A DNA stretch of 39,453 bases from CAYUNA01 sp047629355 (GCA_047629355.1 JBLHWU010000022.1:1-39453); one strand, 5' to 3'; positions 1 to 8,167 are shown, counted from the stretch's first letter. Translations and numbers: made by a program. Notes: generated by a model from the letters alone, not told the origin.

Positions 1-280
1 ACAGTTGGATACCTTTAGTTAACTCTGCTTGCGTTTCTAATTCAGATAAGCTATTCTGTGCTGAAATCCAACGCTTTTGCCAAGATTTAATGGTATTTAA
101 ATCAATACCTAATTCTTGACTAATCACTGAATACGCTTTGCCTTGATAACCTGAAAGTAAAATACGTGCACGTGTCGACATCTTCAAAGTTGTAGTAGGA
201 CGAGTCGCTATTTGATCTATCACATCATATTGCATATTTGTCATTACTAATGGCTTTGGAATAGAGAGTTTTCTTCCCAT
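1..280 (-). CDS. IS630-like transposase, N-terminal helix-turn-helix part (runs off the window)
   Basis: Reading the minus strand from an ATG at 280 gives 93 uninterrupted codons up to the window edge, starting MGRKLSIPKPLV. The middle reads STRARILLSGYQGKAYSVISQELGI followed by DLNTIKSWQKRW, which is the sequence-specific helix-turn-helix pattern found at the start of IS630/Tc1-type transposases: a resistance-to-drift 'RARILL' helix, a turn, then a recognition helix with KxWxKRW. The catalytic DDE domain would lie to the left of the window and cannot be seen. The 5' side carries a TACTTTTG motif (minus strand, about 398-405) that could serve as a -7 promoter element. Family call is fairly confident from the HTH alone; whether the element is intact is unknown. 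Confidence 0.7.
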   Translation of the reverse strand, partial: MGRKLSIPKPLVMTNMQYDVIDQIATRPTTTLKMSTRARILLSGYQGKAYSVISQELGIDLNTIKSWQKRWISAQNSLSELETQAELTKGIQL

Positions 281-407
281 GGTAAGTTTTTATGGCAAAG
301 AACGTGTTTTTTTATGAATTTTTTATGAGGCGTTGCACTACGCGTTACTTACCAAAGGTTAACAAGTCTAATAAAATTCCTGGGATATGTTTTCTTTACA
401 AAAGTAG

Positions 408-469
408 TTTGAGGATGAAAAATCATTTTTCATCCTCAAAACAATACCCGCGCTGCCGCAGGTGGTGCG
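408..469. repeat. Two-hairpin repeat element, copy 1
   Basis: Two hairpins sit side by side. The first is a perfect AT-rich palindrome with 16-bp arms (408-423 and 425-440) around one central base. The second is GC-rich: CGCGCTGCC (449-457), loop GCA, GGTGGTGCG (461-469); every position pairs only if G-U pairs are allowed. A second copy with the same order and spacing but different stem sequences lies at 38732-38804, where the GC stem is fully Watson-Crick. The shared loop GCA and the preserved pairing suggest that structure is kept rather than sequence. Confidence 0.7.
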
Positions 470-531
470 CATTGTTTCTTGTATATACGTCAACTGTTAT
501 TTAAAAAAAAAACCAATCCAACTTTTATATT

Positions 532-539
532 TAAATTTG
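532..539 (+). promoter_or_regulatory. Possible -7 promoter element TAAATTTG
   Basis: TAAATTTG fits the Bacteroidota TAnnTTTG -7 consensus and ends 28 bases before the ATG of the Asp-box protein. No TTTG is present at the expected -33 spacing, so the call rests on the -7 element alone. Confidence 0.35.
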
Positions 540-567
540 AGCTATATTTTAATAAAAAACAAAACCA

Positions 568-3500
568 ATGACAAGAACATACTCGTTTTTAATTCTAATC
601 TTCACGTTGCTATCTGCATTTTCCATTCCTTTAAATGCGCAAACTAGCCCAACTTCTACCTTTGATGCCACTAAATTTGAAGCCTTACATTTTCGTAACA
701 TTGGGCCATTTCGAGGCGGTCGCTCAGTGGCGGTTACAGGCGTACGGAATCAACCAATGACTTATTATTTTGGAAGTACAGGCGGCGGTGTTTGGAAAAC
801 AGAAGATGCGGGTATGAATTGGAAAAATATCTCTGACGGCTTTTTAAAAACGGGCTCAGTCGGTGCGATTGCAGTTGCGCCTAATGATGCAAATGTGCTG
901 TATGTCGGCATGGGCGAACATCCGGTGCGTGGCGTGATGACCTCGGCGGGCGACGGGATATATCGAAGCACCGACGGTGGCCAAACGTGGCAGCATATTG
1001 GTCTGGGAAATTCCGAACACATTGCTGCCATTCGCATTCATCCCAATGATTCGGAGACCGTTTGGGTAGCAGTGCAGGGCGCATTGTGGCAAACGAGTAC
1101 GGAGAAAGGTATTTATAAAACAACGGATGGTGGAGAGAATTGGAAAAAAGTCCTCTTTGTAGATGAACATACGGGCGCAGTAGATTTGAGTTTGGACGTG
1201 ACGAATCCGCGTATTTTGTATGCTGGTATGTGGGATCACCAACGTTACCCGTGGAAGGTGCGCAGTGGTGGAAAAGGTTCTGGTATTTGGAAATCTGTGG
1301 ACAGCGGTGAGACGTGGATGAAATTGACGGAAGGCTTACCTGAAATGATGGGCAAGGTCGCAGTGGATGTTTCTCCTGTCAATCCCAATCGAGTTTTTGC
1401 GAATATCGAAGCAGAAAAAGGTGGTGTTTTTCGGTCAGATGATGGCGGTAAAAAATGGAAGCAAGTCAATAGTGACCGTCTGACGGTAGCACGGGCTTGG
1501 TATTATATTGAAATATTTGCGGATCCTAAAAATGAAAATGGCCTCTATGTTTTAAATGCGCCTGTTTTAAAATCTTTGGATGGTGGAAATTCTTTTCAAA
1601 ATGTAAATGTGGCGCATAGTGACCAACATGATTTGTGGATAAATCCAGACAATCCGAATAATATGATTTTGGGAAATGACGGCGGCGCCTGCATTACTTT
1701 TAATGGCGGAAAAACGTGGAGTACGCAAAATAATCAGTCAACTGCGCAATTTTATCGAGTCATTGCGGATGAACAATTTCCTTATCGGATTTATGGTGGA
1801 CAACAGGATAACTCAGCGATTTCGATAGCGAGTCGGACGCAATGGCAGGGGATTGGTGAGCGCGATTGGCATTCGGTGGCGGGTGGTGAAAGTGCATTTT
1901 TGGCGTTTGACCCAAAGAATCCGCAGAAGATTTATGGAACAAGTATCACTGGTTTTGTCGATGTGTATGATTCCAAAACAGGGATGTATAAAGATATTAT
2001 GGCGTACCCATCGGTTAATTTGGGACGCTTGCCGAAGGACATGAAATATCGTTTTAATTGGAATAACCCAATTGTCGCGCAACCGCAAAATTCGAATATT
2101 CTATATTACGGTGCGCAAAAAGTGTTGCGTTCAGATAATGGTGGTTTGAAATGGACGGAAATTAGTCCAGATTTGACCCGAAATGATACAACGAAACATG
2201 GTGCAGGCGGTGAACCATTTACCAACGAAGGAGCAGGTGGCGAGATTTACAATACGATTAGTTATATCCAATGTTCGCCATCGCAAGCTGGCGTGATTTG
2301 GGTCGGAACGGATGATGGACGGGTGCATTTGACCTTAGATGAAGGCAAAGAATGGCAAAATATTACACCAAAAAATTTACCTGAATCCTTGATAAATGCC
2401 ATTGAAGTTTCACCGCACGACCCTGCGACGGCTTATTTGGCGGTCACTCGCTACAAATATGGAGATACTTCACCGATGATTTATATTACGAATGATTATG
2501 GTGGAAGTTGGCGAAAAGCGATTGATGGTTTACCGAAAGATAATTTTGTGCGGGTTGTTCGAGAAGATAAAAAACGGAAAGGGTTGTTGTACGCAGGGAC
2601 AGAGCGAGGGCTGTATTTGAGTTTTGATAATGGAAAATATTGGACGGCTTTTCAATCGAATTTACCCGTTACACCCATTACCGATTTGACGATTGCAGAC
2701 AATGATTTAATCGTTGCAACAGCTGGTCGAGCGTTTTGGATTTTAGATGATTTGAGTGCGTTGCAACAATCGAACGGTGCACCTGATGGTAAAAAAATGA
2801 AGTTGTTCTCCCCTAAATCAACCGTTAAATTTAATACCAATACGCCACCAAAACCGCCGGTTCACGAAGGTCAAAATATGGCGAACGGTGTTATTTTTGA
2901 TTATTATTTACCGCACAATTGGGTAGATTCGAGTGCGTTGATTTTAGAAATTAAAGATGTTTTTCAAAATACAATTCGGACTTATTCTAATAAAAAACCG
3001 GAAAAGCAGAAGAGATGGGCAGGCGGACCGCCTCCTCCGCAAGTTTTGCCGTCGAAAGTAGGGTTAAATCGTTTCAATTGGGACTTACGGCGAGAAACTT
3101 TACCTGCGGTTGAAGGCATTTTTGTGATGGGTGATTATCGCGGGCATTTGGTGAATCCAGGCGATTATTTATTTAAATTAATGTCTGAAAAAGACACTTC
3201 GGTAACGATGATAAAGGTGTTGCCGGACCCACGTTTGACCGCCAATTTGCAAGAACATGGCAATCAGCAAATCTTATTAATGAAGATAGAAACAGCGGTT
3301 AAAGACATTCATCAATCCGTCAATCAATTGCGGAGTATTAAGAAACAATTGAACGGACGACTGGAATTATTGCGAGAAATGGAGGAAGGAAAGGAGCTGG
3401 TTATTTTAGGAGAAGACGCGTTGAAAGCCATTACCAAATGGGAAGAAAAACTCATTCAGCCGAAACAAAAAACCTTTCAAGATGTGATTAATTTTCCCAA

Positions 3501-3714
3501 TCAATTAAATGCGGAATTTCTAAGTTTGAAAGGACAAATTGACCAATTAGACCCACAGCCGACGGAGGGCGTGAAGTTGCGCGTGAAGGAATTGATGGCA
3601 GAATGGGCGGGTTATAAAAAAGAAATTGAATTGGTTTTGCAGCAAGAAGTGACGTTGTTTAATCGGATGTATGCAGAGGCGAAGTTGCCGGTTTTGATTT
3701 TGCCGAAGGAGTGA
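568..3714 (+). CDS. Secreted Asp-box (BNR) repeat protein, VPS10/sortilin-like beta-propeller
   Basis: A 1048-residue protein with a clear signal peptide (MTRTYSFLILIFTLL, cleavage near LNAQT). Residues about 45-720 contain nine or more Asp-box/BNR motifs of the S/T-x-D-x-G-x-x-W type, for example STDGGQTW, TTDGGENW, SVDSGETW, SDDGGKKW, SDNGGLKW, TNDYGGSW and SFDNGKYW. These place it with the YVTN/BNR-like propellers that genome annotators often call 'glycosyl hydrolase' or 'sortilin'; no enzymatic residues are evident, so I infer a binding or scaffold role outside the cytoplasm. The last ~300 residues are a proline-rich linker (GGPPPPQVLPSKVG), a beta-rich segment and a helical, charged end. 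No T9SS sorting tail is visible, so it is probably periplasmic. The start is fixed by the signal peptide. It stands alone; the next gene on the strand is 440 bp away. Confidence 0.85.
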   Translation: MTRTYSFLILIFTLLSAFSIPLNAQTSPTSTFDATKFEALHFRNIGPFRGGRSVAVTGVRNQPMTYYFGSTGGGVWKTEDAGMNWKNISDGFLKTGSVGAIAVAPNDANVLYVGMGEHPVRGVMTSAGDGIYRSTDGGQTWQHIGLGNSEHIAAIRIHPNDSETVWVAVQGALWQTSTEKGIYKTTDGGENWKKVLFVDEHTGAVDLSLDVTNPRILYAGMWDHQRYPWKVRSGGKGSGIWKSVDSGETWMKLTEGLPEMMGKVAVDVSPVNPNRVFANIEAEKGGVFRSDDGGKKWKQVNSDRLTVARAWYYIEIFADPKNENGLYVLNAPVLKSLDGGNSFQNVNVAHSDQHDLWINPDNPNNMILGNDGGACITFNGGKTWSTQNNQSTAQFYRVIADEQFPYRIYGGQQDNSAISIASRTQWQGIGERDWHSVAGGESAFLAFDPKNPQKIYGTSITGFVDVYDSKTGMYKDIMAYPSVNLGRLPKDMKYRFNWNNPIVAQPQNSNILYYGAQKVLRSDNGGLKWTEISPDLTRNDTTKHGAGGEPFTNEGAGGEIYNTISYIQCSPSQAGVIWVGTDDGRVHLTLDEGKEWQNITPKNLPESLINAIEVSPHDPATAYLAVTRYKYGDTSPMIYITNDYGGSWRKAIDGLPKDNFVRVVREDKKRKGLLYAGTERGLYLSFDNGKYWTAFQSNLPVTPITDLTIADNDLIVATAGRAFWILDDLSALQQSNGAPDGKKMKLFSPKSTVKFNTNTPPKPPVHEGQNMANGVIFDYYLPHNWVDSSALILEIKDVFQNTIRTYSNKKPEKQKRWAGGPPPPQVLPSKVGLNRFNWDLRRETLPAVEGIFVMGDYRGHLVNPGDYLFKLMSEKDTSVTMIKVLPDPRLTANLQEHGNQQILLMKIETAVKDIHQSVNQLRSIKKQLNGRLELLREMEEGKELVILGEDALKAITKWEEKLIQPKQKTFQDVINFPNQLNAEFLSLKGQIDQLDPQPTEGVKLRVKELMAEWAGYKKEIELVLQQEVTLFNRMYAEAKLPVLILPKE

Positions 3715-3738
3715 TTGTTCATTCCGCCATTCTTTTGT

Positions 3739-3843
3739 CATTCCACCGTTCTTTTGTCATTCGGACCGCAGTAGAGGAATCTAGCGTGATGTTGCATCCA
3801 GATTCCTCCACTGCGGTCCGAATGACAAAAGAACGGTGGAATG
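3739..3843. repeat. Interspersed inverted repeat, family A (long copy)
   Basis: Two 44-bp arms (3739-3782 and 3800-3843) pair with a single mismatch around a 17-base loop containing ATGTTGCATCC. A shorter copy of the same family at 13873-13939 has the same 17-base loop length and the same loop core. It follows the stop of the Asp-box gene by 24 bp and could act as a transcription terminator or 3' end stabiliser. Outer flanks contain further degenerate CATTCC / TGACAAAAG repeats. Confidence 0.85.
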
Positions 3844-4157
3844 ACAAAGAAGGTCAGAGTGACAAAAGAAAGAATTTTAATAAGGGAGTTTGTAATAAAT
3901 AAGCTACCCAAGATGACGCAGCTATTTTTTCTTTTAAAGATGTTAAAAAAAGTGAGCATAACTGGTTATTTGAGACTTTTTTTAGTATTTTTAAAAGGGA
4001 AAAGAGCAAGTCAGATGGGTAGGTTATTTTTTACAAATTCCCTAACCTTGGCCTTTGATATTTGAAAATAAGCACAATCGCTTTTCTCGTGCCATTTGAA
4101 AAGTGATTAGTCTTGTTTTTAGAACATTTTTTACACTAATTTCTAAAAGATTAAACC
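3844..4157. other. Gap with a decayed coding relic
   Basis: No intact gene. Codons from about 3939 to 4063 on the plus strand read KMLKKVSITGYL...FLKGKRASQMGRLF, which resembles the relic near 9655-9740 (KKFKKSVHSSFTG...LEGKRISKYL). I infer a degraded copy of the same, unidentified mobile-element gene. The 4066-4157 part is AT-rich and presumably holds the promoter of the downstream lipoprotein. Confidence 0.35.
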
Positions 4158-4832
4158 ATGCGAAATTTATTTTTACTGTTATTGATTGGGCTGTCAGTTG
4201 GATGCAATCAACAATTCCACGAACGACATATTAATGAATCAAAAGAATATATTATTAACTTAAAAGAAAAAGGAGCACTAATTGTGCGACTTCGAAATGA
4301 GCAAAAAAAGATGAATGCTCTTTTGAAAAAAGGATATATTGAATGGGCTGAAGATGTAAAAGAAAAGGCTGAAGAAGAAAATAAGGCAACGATAGCTGCT
4401 TTCAATGAAAAATTTAATTTTTGTCCTGTTTATTTTATTTTTGAACAAAATTCGTTGGATATTCGCAATAAAGAAACGCGAAAAGGTGTTTTCCTGAATA
4501 AAAATCTTCAAATTGATAAGACAATTGAATGTGCGGAAGAATTTATTCTGACAGCTGAATATGGAGTTACGCAGCCAGATACTGCTCGTTTTGATGGTAG
4601 TACTCGCACATACGAAGGGGAAAACGGGAAAGTATTAGAAAAAAGTGGTTACAAAGAAATTTTCAATAAAGTCACAGGACTTTTAATTAAATCTGACCAT
4701 TTTGTTCAATTACATCGACCGTTTCCTTATTATGTAAAAAAACACACAGCGATTGTTTTGTCGCGAAATTATGCAGAAATGGTCAAATTATTAAATCGAA
4801 ACCTTCATACTTTTTACAAAGAACAAAAATAA
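4158..4832 (+). CDS. Hypothetical lipoprotein
   Basis: A 224-residue protein with a lipoprotein signal: MRNLFLLLLIGLSVGC, lipid-attachment Cys at residue 16. The mature N-terminal third is strongly charged and probably helical or coiled (ESKEYIINLKEKGA..., KEKAEEENKATIAAFNEK). The rest looks mixed alpha/beta and contains two further Cys residues. I do not recognise the family and propose no function beyond a membrane-anchored envelope protein. It ends 64 bp from the convergent sucD gene, with a strong shared terminator between them. Confidence 0.75.
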   Translation: MRNLFLLLLIGLSVGCNQQFHERHINESKEYIINLKEKGALIVRLRNEQKKMNALLKKGYIEWAEDVKEKAEEENKATIAAFNEKFNFCPVYFIFEQNSLDIRNKETRKGVFLNKNLQIDKTIECAEEFILTAEYGVTQPDTARFDGSTRTYEGENGKVLEKSGYKEIFNKVTGLLIKSDHFVQLHRPFPYYVKKHTAIVLSRNYAEMVKLLNRNLHTFYKEQK

Positions 4833-4841
4833 AAGTCCAAA

Positions 4842-4879
4842 AAAAAATCCCGTTGATGTACACACCAACGGGATTTTTT
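4842..4879. terminator. Bidirectional intrinsic terminator
   Basis: A perfect 14-bp stem (AAAAAATCCCGTTG at 4842-4855 with its complement at 4866-4879) encloses a 10-base loop. The A-run on one side and T-run on the other allow it to work in both directions, ending the lipoprotein gene and the convergent sucD transcript. Confidence 0.9.
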
Positions 4880-4896
4880 ATATCAACAATATTGGA

Positions 4897-5769
4897 CTAA
4901 GCATTCAATACTTTCGCCATCGTTGCACCAATATCTGCTGGAGATTTCACCACGTGAATACCGCATTCTGCCATGATTTTCATCTTCGCTTCTGCTGTAT
5001 CGTCTTCGCCACCGATGATTGCACCTGCGTGTCCCATCGTCCGACCTTTCGGTGCCGTTTGACCCGCAATGAACCCAACAACTGGCTTCGTACCGTGCTC
5101 TTTTACATATCGCGCAGCGTCTGCTTCCATACTACCACCGATTTCACCAATCATGACGATACCGTCCGTATCAGGGTCTTCCATTAGCATTTGTACCGCT
5201 TCTTTGGTCGTTGTACCCACGATTGGGTCACCACCGATACCGATACAAGTTGATTGTCCCATGCCCGCTTTGGTCACTTGGTCAACTGCTTCGTATGTCA
5301 AAGTACCTGAGCGCGAAACGATACCGATTCGACCTGGATTGTGAATGAAACCTGGCATAATACCAACTTTCGCTTCCCCTGGCGTCATGACACCTGGGCA
5401 GTTTGGTCCAATCAAAGTACAAGGTTTGTCTTTGATATATTCCTTCACTTTCACCATGTCTTGCACTGGAATACCTTCCGTGATACAAATAATCACTTTG
5501 ATACCTGCCGCTGCTGCTTCCATCACTGCATCTGCTGCAAATGGTGGTGGTACAAAGATGATAGACGTATCTGCGTTTGCTTTTTCAACCGCTTCAGCAA
5601 CGGTGTTGAAAACAGGCTTGCCAAGGTGTTTTTGCCCACCTTTGCCCGGTGTTACACCACCTACGACATTGGTGCCGTATTCAATCATTTGACCAGCATG
5701 AAAGCTGCCCTCTTTTCCAGTAAAACCCTGGACAATGATGTTCGATTTTTTAGTTACTAAAACAGCCAT
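4897..5769 (-). CDS. sucD: Succinate-CoA ligase, alpha subunit
   Basis: A 290-residue protein of normal family length. It interconverts succinyl-CoA and succinate with formation of a nucleoside triphosphate in the TCA cycle, together with the beta subunit SucC. The N-terminal CoA-binding Rossmann part includes GFTGKEGSFHAGQMIEYGT and GGVTPGKGG; the ligase part has GPNCPGVMTPGEAKVGIMPG, then the phosphohistidine site GHAGAIIGG with His247, and the conserved C-terminal SPADIGATM. The ATG is 8 bases inside an A/T-rich leader without a clear Shine-Dalgarno, as is usual for the phylum. sucC is not next to it in this window, so the subunits appear to be encoded apart. Confidence 0.97.
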   Translation of the reverse strand: MAVLVTKKSNIIVQGFTGKEGSFHAGQMIEYGTNVVGGVTPGKGGQKHLGKPVFNTVAEAVEKANADTSIIFVPPPFAADAVMEAAAAGIKVIICITEGIPVQDMVKVKEYIKDKPCTLIGPNCPGVMTPGEAKVGIMPGFIHNPGRIGIVSRSGTLTYEAVDQVTKAGMGQSTCIGIGGDPIVGTTTKEAVQMLMEDPDTDGIVMIGEIGGSMEADAARYVKEHGTKPVVGFIAGQTAPKGRTMGHAGAIIGGEDDTAEAKMKIMAECGIHVVKSPADIGATMAKVLNA

Positions 5770-5851
5770 ATTTTATATTTTCGATTTTATAAGTTCAGCG
5801 TTCTTGGTTTAAAGTTATTAGTTGTGCAATTTTTTAAAATCACAACTTTAT

Positions 5852-6040
5852 TTAAACGCTTGCGATTTTGTAATGTTTTGAATTGCCTAGTCGGTTTTTA
5901 TCACCAAAAGCAGACTCATTGAAAACTATAGAGTATTCTGTATCTCTATGTTTTCCTTTAAACCATTTTTTATAAACGAGTTGCCCGTTTATAACTAAAT
6001 AGAGTTCGTCATGCTCTGATTTTTGCGTCCAAACAACCAT
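5852..6040 (-). CDS. Small hypothetical protein, 62 residues
   Basis: An open frame of 62 codons between the FtsB-like gene and sucD on the same strand. The product begins MVVWTQKSEHDELYLVINGQ and is soluble, with alternating hydrophobic and charged residues that suggest a small beta-sheet fold (LYLVINGQLVYKKWFKG). It has no signal peptide or recognised motif. The frame fills the space between two real genes with normal spacing (82 bp to sucD, 68 bp from the FtsB-like stop), which supports it, but no family was recognised and it could be a chance frame. Confidence 0.45.
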   Translation of the reverse strand: MVVWTQKSEHDELYLVINGQLVYKKWFKGKHRDTEYSIVFNESAFGDKNRLGNSKHYKIASV

Positions 6041-6108
6041 AGTTTTCTATTTTTTCTAAGTAATAAAAACTTCCTTTAATTTTACTTAAAAACTAAAAAA
6101 GAAAGGTT

Positions 6109-6414
6109 TCATTTTCTCTGAATTATAAAAACATCCTCATCCTTCTTGTGCATATAATATTTCTCTCGCGCAAATTTCTCTCGATTCGATTCAATCTCCT
6201 GCTTATCTTTCTTTGCTTCCACAATTTTCTTAGCGAAATATGCTTTGTTAACTTCCAATTGTTCCACCGATTTTGACAATTTCCACTGCGTCATCAAATC
6301 ATGTCGGTCAAAGAAAACCATCCATGCAAAAAATAAAGCCAGCACCAAAAAATAGCGATTCCGCATGGGTGCAGGAATGGAACTTAATGGATTATTTGCT
6401 TTTCTTCTTGCCAT
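6109..6414 (-). CDS. FtsB/DivIC-like septum formation protein
   Basis: A 101-residue bitopic membrane protein: a short basic cytoplasmic N-terminus (MARRKANNPLSSIPAPMRNR), one transmembrane helix (YFLVLALFFAWMVFF) and a periplasmic coiled coil (about residues 42-85: WKLSKSVEQLEVNKAYFAKKIVEAKKDKQEIE), followed by a REKYYMHKKDEDVFII tail. This is the standard layout of the DivIC/FtsB division proteins, and the R-E-x-Y-x-x-x-x-x-D-E-x-x-F/Y-I/V tail is the usual family signature. Its role is in the FtsL-FtsB-FtsQ-type divisome subcomplex. It lies downstream of eno on the same strand, a common Bacteroidota arrangement, though here a 160-bp repeat separates them. Confidence 0.85.
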   Translation of the reverse strand: MARRKANNPLSSIPAPMRNRYFLVLALFFAWMVFFDRHDLMTQWKLSKSVEQLEVNKAYFAKKIVEAKKDKQEIESNREKFAREKYYMHKKDEDVFIIQRK

Positions 6415-6546
6415 TTTTTAGACGGTTGATGGCTCAGGGCGCAGGGCTCACGGAGCGTCTGTTAAAATTTAAAGTTATTTTTAAATGTTCTTTCGGGGAG
6501 TAAAATTAGTAAAAAAAATGCTTTTGGAAATGCTTTTTAAAACTAG

Positions 6547-6705
6547 GGAATGCGAAATAAATAAACTTAGATTATTGAGAGAGAAGTTTTGTTCTTAGTT
6601 TTTGCTTTGAAAGTGCGATTTATGTTGATATAATGAGCATTTTTAAAGTGAAAAATGAGGGTAAAATATCCTCTCAAGAGTCTGAGTTTATTTAATTCGC
6701 ATTCC
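6547..6705. repeat. ~160-bp covarying palindromic element, copy 1
   Basis: 159 bp, almost entirely self-complementary end to end: the outer arm GGAATGCGAAATAAATAAAC pairs with the far end, and an inner hairpin surrounds a TTTATGTTGATATAATGA core. A copy of exactly the same length lies at 25507-25665 and a third, more divergent one at 34491-34651. Compared with copy 2 the pairs 6551/6701 (T-A here, C-G there), 6566/6686 (C-G, T-A) and 6567/6685 (T-A, G-C) change on both sides so that pairing is kept. It lies between the eno 3' end and the start of the FtsB-like gene. Function unknown; either a small non-autonomous mobile element or a structured RNA. Confidence 0.85.
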
Positions 6706-6730
6706 TAATTCGCATTCCTAATTCGCATTC
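6693..6730. repeat. 13-bp tandem repeat at the end of the palindromic element
   Basis: TAATTCGCATTCC is repeated three times (6693-6705, 6706-6718, 6719-6730, the last one a base short). The first unit is the terminal arm of the 159-bp element, so its end has been amplified, probably by slippage or repeated insertion at the same point. Confidence 0.85.
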
Positions 6731-6791
6731 TGAAAATGTAATTTGGTTTAAAAAAGCAAAAAGTCTATTTTTTAAAACACCTTATTTTAAT

Positions 6792-6849
6792 AAAAAAAGA
6801 ACGCACGAAAAGCCATTTTTTAAATCTAAAAATCGAGATTTCCGTGCGC
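6792..6849 (-). terminator. Probable terminator of eno
   Basis: On the minus strand GCGCACGGAAA (6849-6839) pairs with TTTTCGTGCGT (6811-6801), with one G-U pair, and is followed by a T7 run at 6798-6792. The loop of about 27 bases is long but the stem and T-run are well placed, 35 bp after the eno stop codon. Confidence 0.6.
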
Positions 6850-6883
6850 CCTCGTGTGCCGTACGCCGACAACCATGCGTCGT

Positions 6884-8167
6884 TTATCCAAGTAACGCTT
6901 TACCTGGATAAACACCTGCATCACCCAACTCTTCCTCAATTCGCAACAACTGGTTGTACTTCGCGATTCTATCCGAACGGCTAGCAGAACCGGTCTTGAT
7001 TTGACCGCAATTCAAGGCAACTGCCAAGTCTGCAATCGTCACATCTTCGGTCTCACCAGAACGGTGACTCATTACAGAAGTAAAGCCATTTCGAGTCGCC
7101 AAATTAACGGCTTCAACAGTCTCCGTCAAGGTTCCAATCTGATTCACTTTAATCAAAATTGAGTTTGATGCGCCCATGTCGATGCCTCTTTGCAAACGCT
7201 TCGTGTTGGTTACATACAAATCATCACCAACCAATTGGCAACGGTTGCCAACTGCACTAGTCAATTTTTCCCATGCCTTCCAATCGTCTTCATCCAAGCC
7301 ATCTTCAATTGACAAAATCGGGTAGTTGTCCACCCAACCTTTCCAGTAATCCACCATTTCAGAAGAAGTCAATTTGTCTCCAGTAGATTTCGAAAAGTGA
7401 TAAACTTTTTCTTCCGCATTATAAAATTCAGAAGCCGCCGCATCCATCGCAATCATTACTTCTACGCCTGGTTTGTAGCCTGCTTTTTCAATCGCTTTCA
7501 AAACGATTTCAACTGCTTCAACATTCGATTTGATATTTGGTGCAAAACCACCTTCGTCCCCTACATTGGTCGAGTAGCCTTTCTTTTGCAATACCTTTTT
7601 CAAGGTATGAAAAATCTCCACGCCCATGCGCAAACCTTCCGAAAAAGTCTCCGCGCCGACTGGCATAATCATAAATTCTTGAAAATCAATAGAGTTATCC
7701 GCGTGCGAACCACCATTCAAAATATTCATCATTGGCACTGGCAAAACGTGTGCATTTGGTCCACCCAAATAACGATACAATGGCTGCGTAGATTCCTCAG
7801 CCGCTGCTTTTGCAATCGCTAAAGAAACACCCAAAATTGCATTTGCACCCAATTTCGCTTTGTTGTCTGTACCGTCCAAATCAATCATCAATTGGTCAAG
7901 ATACCGTTGTTCAAAAACGTCTTCTCCAATCAAATTATCCGCAATGACTGTTTCTACATGTTGGCAAGCGGTCAAAACACCTTTACCCATATATCGTTTC
8001 TTGTCGCCATCTCGCAACTCTACCGCTTCGTATTTTCCAGTCGATGCGCCCGAAGGAACAATCGCGCGACCCATGCAGCCATTTTCGGTTAACACTTCGA
8101 CTTCGATTGTTGGATTCCCGCGAGAATCCAATACTTCTCTTGCCTTAATATCGATAATTGTACTCAT
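6884..8167 (-). CDS. eno: Enolase (phosphopyruvate hydratase)
   Basis: A 427-residue enolase of standard length, catalysing 2-phosphoglycerate to phosphoenolpyruvate in glycolysis with Mg2+. Visible signatures: SGASTGKYEAVELRDGD (mobile catalytic loop, residues about 39-55), NILNGGSHADN and FQEFMIMPVGA, the metal ligands in AMDAAASEFY, SIEDGLDEDDW and GDDLYVTN, the catalytic Lys in LIKVNQIGTLTE, the substrate loop MSHRSGETED, and the C-terminal GQIKTGSASRSDRIAKYNQLLRIEEELG. The gene follows carA (156 bp apart, same strand) and precedes the FtsB-like gene. The start is conserved (MSTIIDIKAREVLDSRGNPT). Confidence 0.98.
   Translation of the reverse strand: MSTIIDIKAREVLDSRGNPTIEVEVLTENGCMGRAIVPSGASTGKYEAVELRDGDKKRYMGKGVLTACQHVETVIADNLIGEDVFEQRYLDQLMIDLDGTDNKAKLGANAILGVSLAIAKAAAEESTQPLYRYLGGPNAHVLPVPMMNILNGGSHADNSIDFQEFMIMPVGAETFSEGLRMGVEIFHTLKKVLQKKGYSTNVGDEGGFAPNIKSNVEAVEIVLKAIEKAGYKPGVEVMIAMDAAASEFYNAEEKVYHFSKSTGDKLTSSEMVDYWKGWVDNYPILSIEDGLDEDDWKAWEKLTSAVGNRCQLVGDDLYVTNTKRLQRGIDMGASNSILIKVNQIGTLTETVEAVNLATRNGFTSVMSHRSGETEDVTIADLAVALNCGQIKTGSASRSDRIAKYNQLLRIEEELGDAGVYPGKALLG

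Larger units (their letters stand above)
281..567. other. Gap between transposase and Asp-box gene
   Basis: No convincing gene. It holds a 7-bp inverted repeat (281-287 GGTAAGT with 347-353), a 14-bp string at 357-370 that recurs with one mismatch at 34751-34764 and may mark an insertion-sequence end, the two-hairpin repeat at 408-469, and a possible promoter at 532-539. Confidence 0.5.

Noticed and set aside
292..504. 70-codon plus-strand frame near the left edge
   Set aside because: It crosses the two-hairpin repeat and the transposase leader; composition does not look coding.
3841..4065. 74-codon plus-strand frame after the family A repeat
   Set aside because: Begins inside the repeat; only the 3' half resembles a mobile-element relic, with no start or complete domain.
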